From positions 1 to 64,000 of the forward strand of contig CASEFL010000002.1 of assembly GCA_949287245.1 (NCBI GenBank): a stretch of DNA of 64,000 nt, in the 5' to 3' direction. The stretch is from an uncultured Bacillota bacterium (lineage in GTDB: Bacteria > Bacillota_I > Bacilli_A > RFN20 > CAG-826). Each line of letters begins with the position of its first letter. Positions within the stretch are counted from its first letter, which is position 1. This document shows positions 60,007 to 64,000 of this stretch, one piece after another. The notes beneath the pieces were generated by a model, which saw nothing but the letters and a program-made list of their open reading frames with translations, was not told the DNA's origin and searched no databases. Position numbers and translations under genes: made by a program.

Positions 60007-63000
60007 ACAAAGATTTGTTTTCTTTATTTGATGAAAAAAACATTTCTTCCCTATCTTCTTTAAAAGAGCATCTTGTTTTAACTTCTCCTATTGGCGTGGG
60101 AGTTTTCTTTGCCTCTTTATTTAAAAAAACACCAGGAAGTTATGCAATTTTGGCTACGAATCAATATAACGCACAAAAGATTTATGAGGCGTTATTAAAT
60201 TTTTTAGAAGAAGGAGAAGTTATCTTTTTCCCTTCAGATGAACTATTAAGAGCAGAAGCAGTTTCTTCTTCAAAAGAACTCATGGCACAGCGGCTTTATG
60301 CCATGGATTTAGCCTTGAGAAAAAAAGATAAAATTCTTGTTACACACCCTTCCGCTTTGCTTCGATATTTAATGGACCCTGAACTTTTCCAAAAGATTTC
60401 TATAACCTTCAAAGTGGGAAAAGAATATAACTTAGGGGAACTCCCTGATCAGTTAATCGCTTTAGGATATAAAAAAGTTAATAAGATTGATCAAAGTTTA
60501 CAATTTGCTTTGCGCGGAGATGTTTTAGATATTTACTCGGTTAATGAAAATAAACCGATTCGTTTAGAGTTTTTTGATGATGAATTAGAATCAATTCGGG
60601 AGTTTGATATTGAAACACAAACCTCATTAGAGAAAAGAGAATCTTTTACGGTTTTGCCAGCAACAGAAGTTCTTTTTTCCGATGAAGAATTTTCTTCTTT
60701 GGTTATGAAAGCAAAGGAGGAACTTGATAAAGAAGTTGCCTCTTTGCCATATGAAGAAAGTAGTCAATTACGCCTAAATTTTGAAAACGACTTGTCTTCT
60801 TTAATGGAGCATACATCTTCTCCTAGCGTTTATCGATATTTGGGATATGGAAGTAAGAATCCTCACTCCATTCTTGAATACTTAAAGCCCTCTTTCTTGT
60901 TTGCGGTGGATAAGGAAGGAGTCGAAACATCAATCAACCAGTTGATGCAAGAATCGGGAGAATATTATGCAGAATTGCGTTCCCTTCATCGTTTAATAAA
61001 AGGACCGCGACATTACATGACTTTTCAAGAAGCTGTTCCTCAAAAGTGTGCATTTTATTCCTCTTCCCGTTTTGCCTCTTCCGAAAAAGATAAAGTAATT
61101 CGTATTCAGGAGGCGACCTCTTTAGGAACGGGCATTTCTGCTATGGGGCCAACCATTGAAAGTTACCTAGAAAATGGTTATCAAGTGATTATTTGTGGCG
61201 GAGAAGGGGAAAAAGGGGAGTTAGCAGCAGAATATTTTAAAGATCATCATATTCCCTATGAATTTGTGGATGGGTTTACTCTCCCTACCAGCAAAGCAGC
61301 GATTTCTAAACAATATTTATCAAGTGGATTTGAAATTTCCTCCTTAAAAATTTGTTATTTGACTCCTAACGAACTTTTTGGTCGAAGAACGGTTACTACT
61401 CGTTTTACTGCGCGTTTTAAAAACGCCACAATTCTTCGTTCTACGGACGATTTAAAACCGGGAGATTATGTTGTTCATGAATATCGAGGAATTGGACAAT
61501 TTATTGCCATGGAGAATAAGGAAATTAATGGAATTCGCCATGACTATATTAAGGTTGCCTATGCGGGAGGGGAAACTTTATACGTTCCTTTAGAACAATT
61601 CCGATTAATTCGCAAATATGCAGGAAGAGAAGGGGTGGCACCGCGTCTTTCTCATCTTAACGGAAACGATTGGAAAAAGAAAAAATCTCATATTGAAGAA
61701 AAGGTTAATGAACTTGCTGATCGTTTATATACTCTTTATAAAGAACGAGCCTTTGAACCAGGATTTGCCTTTCCTAACGATGATGAATTTCAAAAACAAT
61801 TCGAAGATGAATTTCCTTATGAATTAACTCCTGATCAAAAGAAAGCTTTAGAAGAAATTAAAAGCGATATGGAATCTCCCAAAATCATGGATCGACTTTT
61901 ATGTGGAGATGTAGGCTTTGGTAAAACGGAGGTTGCTTTTCGCGCCGCATATAAAGCTTTACTAGCAGGAAAACAAGTTGCTCTTTTGTGTCCAACAATG
62001 TTATTAGCGCGACAGCATTTTGAGTTAGCAGAAACGCGTTTTCTATCAAAAGGAGTAAGAATTGCGCAGTTTTCTCGTTTAATTCCTCAGAAAAAAATGA
62101 AAGAACAAATCCAAGGGTTAAAAGAAGGAAAAATTGATTTTGCTATTGGGACACACGCTTTACTTTCCTCTAGTATTGAGTTTAAGGATTTAGGTTTGTT
62201 TATTATTGATGAAGAACAACGGTTCGGTGTGGAACAAAAAGAAAAAATCAAAGAAATGAAAAGAAGAGTAGACGTGCTTACTCTTTCTGCAACCCCCATT
62301 CCAAGAACTTTACAAATGTCTTTACTGGGCGTTCGTTCTTTATCAGAAATCACTACTCCGCCAGAAGGAAGAATGCCTATTCAAACCTATGTTGTACCTT
62401 TTAGTTTTCATGTAATTGGAGAATTAATTTCTCGTGAATTATCTCGTGGTGGGCAAGCATTTTATGTATATAACAAAGTAAGTACGATATATGAGAGAGC
62501 CTCTCGTTTACAAAAACTTCTTCCAGGGGCACAAATTGGGGTAATACATGGCCAAATGAATAAAGAAGAAGTCGAAGATACAATGACGTTGTTTTATGAG
62601 GGAAAAATTGATGTATTGGTGGCTACTTCCATCATTGAAAATGGGATTGATATTCCTAAGGCAAATTTAATTATTGTGGAAAATGCAAATTATTTTGGTT
62701 TATCTCAGCTTTACCAAATTAAAGGAAGAGTAGGAAGAGGAGATCGAATTGCCTATGCCTATTTAATGTATCGCCCAGAGAAGCGAATGAGTGAAGAAGG
62801 AGAAAAAAGATTAAAGGCAATTCAAGAATTTACTGATCTTGGTAGTGGTTACAAAATTGCTCAACGCGACCTTATGATTCGTGGAGCAGGAGATATTTTA
62901 GGGGCAGAACAAGCAGGTTTTATTGATGCAATTGGGCTTGATTTATATTTATCCATGTTAAGTGAAGCTGTAGAAGAAAGAAAAACAGGAATCAAAAAAG

Positions 63001-63467
63001 AACCTCCAAAACCTGTGAAATTATTAAATATTGATGCCTATATTCCTGATGATTATGCAATTAATAGCGATAAGTTAGTCATGTATCGTGAGATAGAAAA
63101 CCTAAAAAATAATCAAGAATTGCAGGATTATATGAAAAAAACGCGTGATATTTATGGCCGTTTTCCTGCTCCATTAGAACGGCTTTTTCAAAAGAAAGAA
63201 TTGGACATCCTCTTAAAAGGAGAAGAATTTGATTCTTTAGAAGAAAATATGAATTCTTATGATTTATTTCTTACCAAAGCCTTTTCTAAGATTAATGGTA
63301 TCGGAATTCTTCTTTTTGAGGCTTTAGGCCCTATGCTTACGGTGGTAAAGGTGAGTTATAACAATCAACAATTGCGAATAAGTTTAAAGAAAACGGAGGA
63401 TTGGTTTGCGAATTTAATGCGTGTAATAACGACCATTGATTCTTTGTATCGAAAAGCTTCTTTGTAG
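60003..63467 (+). CDS. mfd: Transcription-repair coupling factor Mfd
   Basis: Removes stalled RNA polymerase and recruits UvrA. 1154 aa. The N-terminal UvrB-like part is followed by the RNAP-interaction domain (D-Y-V-V-H-E-Y-R-G-I-G-Q-F), the translocase with Walker A G-D-V-G-F-G-K-T-E-V and D-E-E-Q-R-F-G-V-E-Q, and the C-terminal TRCF domain (P-D-D-Y-A-I-N-S-D-K-L-V-M-Y-R-E-I). Length and domain order are normal. Confidence 0.97.
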   Translation: MNKDLFSLFDEKNISSLSSLKEHLVLTSPIGVGVFFASLFKKTPGSYAILATNQYNAQKIYEALLNFLEEGEVIFFPSDELLRAEAVSSSKELMAQRLYAMDLALRKKDKILVTHPSALLRYLMDPELFQKISITFKVGKEYNLGELPDQLIALGYKKVNKIDQSLQFALRGDVLDIYSVNENKPIRLEFFDDELESIREFDIETQTSLEKRESFTVLPATEVLFSDEEFSSLVMKAKEELDKEVASLPYEESSQLRLNFENDLSSLMEHTSSPSVYRYLGYGSKNPHSILEYLKPSFLFAVDKEGVETSINQLMQESGEYYAELRSLHRLIKGPRHYMTFQEAVPQKCAFYSSSRFASSEKDKVIRIQEATSLGTGISAMGPTIESYLENGYQVIICGGEGEKGELAAEYFKDHHIPYEFVDGFTLPTSKAAISKQYLSSGFEISSLKICYLTPNELFGRRTVTTRFTARFKNATILRSTDDLKPGDYVVHEYRGIGQFIAMENKEINGIRHDYIKVAYAGGETLYVPLEQFRLIRKYAGREGVAPRLSHLNGNDWKKKKSHIEEKVNELADRLYTLYKERAFEPGFAFPNDDEFQKQFEDEFPYELTPDQKKALEEIKSDMESPKIMDRLLCGDVGFGKTEVAFRAAYKALLAGKQVALLCPTMLLARQHFELAETRFLSKGVRIAQFSRLIPQKKMKEQIQGLKEGKIDFAIGTHALLSSSIEFKDLGLFIIDEEQRFGVEQKEKIKEMKRRVDVLTLSATPIPRTLQMSLLGVRSLSEITTPPEGRMPIQTYVVPFSFHVIGELISRELSRGGQAFYVYNKVSTIYERASRLQKLLPGAQIGVIHGQMNKEEVEDTMTLFYEGKIDVLVATSIIENGIDIPKANLIIVENANYFGLSQLYQIKGRVGRGDRIAYAYLMYRPEKRMSEEGEKRLKAIQEFTDLGSGYKIAQRDLMIRGAGDILGAEQAGFIDAIGLDLYLSMLSEAVEERKTGIKKEPPKPVKLLNIDAYIPDDYAINSDKLVMYREIENLKNNQELQDYMKKTRDIYGRFPAPLERLFQKKELDILLKGEEFDSLEENMNSYDLFLTKAFSKINGIGILLFEALGPMLTVVKVSYNNQQLRISLKKTEDWFANLMRVITTIDSLYRKASL

Positions 63468-63503
63468 TTTCCTACGGATTCGACACTCGAAGAAAGAAAT
63501 GCG

Positions 63504-63517
63504 TGGTAAGATAAGCC
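63504..63517 (+). promoter_or_regulatory. Extended -10 of rqcP, leaderless
   Basis: TGG-TAAGAT (63504-63512), then AAGCC, then the ATG. No Shine-Dalgarno is seen. Confidence 0.35.
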
Positions 63518-63790
63518 ATGCGAATCGATAAGTTCTTAAAAGTTTCTCGTTTAGTAAAAAGACGTGAAGTAGCAAAAGAGCTTTGTGAAGACGGTGATGT
63601 TCTTCTTAATGGCAAAGTAGCAAAAGCGATGACCGAGGTGAAAGAAGGGGATTCTCTTATCCTCATTCTTGGAAACCGAAAGATTCACGCTCTTATCCGC
63701 GAAGTACGTCCTTATGCCAAAAAGGAAGAGGCATCCGAAATGGTTGAAATAACTATGATTGAAGATGAACGAAAGGAGAATTCTTTATGA
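63518..63790 (+). CDS. rqcP: RqcP, S4-domain ribosome quality-control protein
   Basis: A 90-residue S4 protein (YabO/HslR type): M-R-I-D-K-F-L-K-V-S-R-L-V-K-R-R-E-V-A-K-E-L-C...D-V-L-L-N-G-K-V-A-K. In Bacillus it works with RqcH in C-terminal alanine tailing of stalled chains. It sits downstream of mfd and overlaps tilS (ATGA), as in Bacilli. Confidence 0.93.
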   Translation: MRIDKFLKVSRLVKRREVAKELCEDGDVLLNGKVAKAMTEVKEGDSLILILGNRKIHALIREVRPYAKKEEASEMVEITMIEDERKENSL

Positions 63791-64000
63791 GTTTACTAAA
63801 TTACGAATTTGGTCCAAAGAATACTTATCTTGTGGCTTGCACTTATGGCCCAGACTCTATGGCTTTGCTGGATATGATGCAGCAAGATGGCGTTTCTCCC
63901 GTTGTTTGTTTTGTAGACTTTCATATTGGTGATAATTTAGCTTCAGCGCGTAAGGAAGTTGAAAAATATTGCCAAGAAAAAAACCTTGTTTTAGAGATTT
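63787..64000 (+). CDS. tilS: tRNA(Ile)-lysidine synthetase TilS, cut by the right edge
   Basis: Only the first 71 codons are in the window. TilS makes lysidine at C34 of tRNA-Ile(CAU). The segment Y-L-V-A-C-T-Y-G-P-D-S-M-A-L-L-D (14-29) matches the PP-loop region, but the usual S-G-G-x-D-S reads T-Y-G-P-D-S here. V-V-C-F-V-D-F-H-I-G matches the family's V-D-H-G-L-R region with changes. The position after rqcP supports tilS. The altered loop is notable. Confidence 0.8.
   Translation, partial: MSLLNYEFGPKNTYLVACTYGPDSMALLDMMQQDGVSPVVCFVDFHIGDNLASARKEVEKYCQEKNLVLEI

Noticed and set aside
1-64000. Mollicute genetic code (TGA as Trp)
   Set aside because: TGA is used as a stop in several tight ATGA overlaps (walJ/rlmH, pth/mfd, rqcP/tilS) and Trp is coded by TGG throughout.
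1-64000. tRNA genes, CRISPR arrays, insertion sequences, prophage genes
   Set aside because: I looked for T-arm-like sequences, regular direct repeats, transposase motifs and terminal repeats and saw none apart from the tmRNA and ordinary genes.

Overview
The window is chromosomal DNA around the replication origin of a low-GC, Bacilli-type bacterium (Bacillota, probably an uncultured gut lineage near Erysipelotrichia, RF39 or RFN20). The evidence is the gene order: gdpP-rplI-dnaB-walJ-rlmH; gyrA, gyrB, recF, an S4 gene, dnaN and dnaA on the minus strand; rpmH-rnpA-yidC-jag-mnmE-tatD-rnmV-rsmA-ispE-glmU on the plus strand. TGA acts as a stop codon (many ATGA start/stop overlaps), so this is not a code-4 mollicute. 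I see no tRNA, rRNA, CRISPR array, prophage or insertion sequence. The lineage assignment is inference.

Layout. 1-507: start of a truncated minus-strand gene and the tmRNA gene. 690-5503: a plus-strand export cassette of three secreted proteins with SipW-dependent-like leaders followed by a SipW/ER-type signal peptidase, behind a promoter carrying two palindromes. 5868-9629: a membrane protein and a large Ser-rich lipoprotein of unknown role. 9696-11096: an unknown small protein and a degenerate UDP-sugar-dehydrogenase-like protein. 11137-18490: Cof hydrolase, then housekeeping genes (rlmH, walJ, dnaB, rplI, gdpP, a UPF0173 metallohydrolase). 18572-21291: tldD/tldE. 21369-31169: a long minus-strand series (SRP RNA, tadA, MacB-like ABC transporter, P-type ATPase, psuG, TetR regulator, Fe-ADH, inactivated M50-like membrane protein). 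31186-42151: serS, glycosyltransferase, gyrA, gyrB, recF, S4 gene, dnaN, dnaA. 42198-42455 together with 40696-40746: a bipartite oriC. 42600-52191: the rpmH-to-glmU series. 52192-53387: a RelB/DinJ-type antitoxin gene overlapping a zinc-macrodomain gene, with twin 21-bp operators. 53452-64000: ppdK, an FGGY kinase, DUF368 and flavodoxin genes, pth, mfd, rqcP and the start of tilS.

The best candidate for an undescribed system is the RelB-macrodomain pair. An antitoxin-type repressor is translationally coupled not to a RelE/YafQ toxin but to a full-length zinc-macrodomain protein. Its zinc-site residues are intact, but its NAAN ADP-ribose-binding/catalytic motif is replaced by C-S-H-S. Second is the SipW-type export cassette. 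A genome-wide feature worth testing is leaderless initiation: at least seven genes here have a -10 hexamer 5-7 nt upstream of the start codon and no Shine-Dalgarno sequence. Several pseudoenzyme-like proteins also stand out (UDP-sugar dehydrogenase-like, M50-like, macrodomain).
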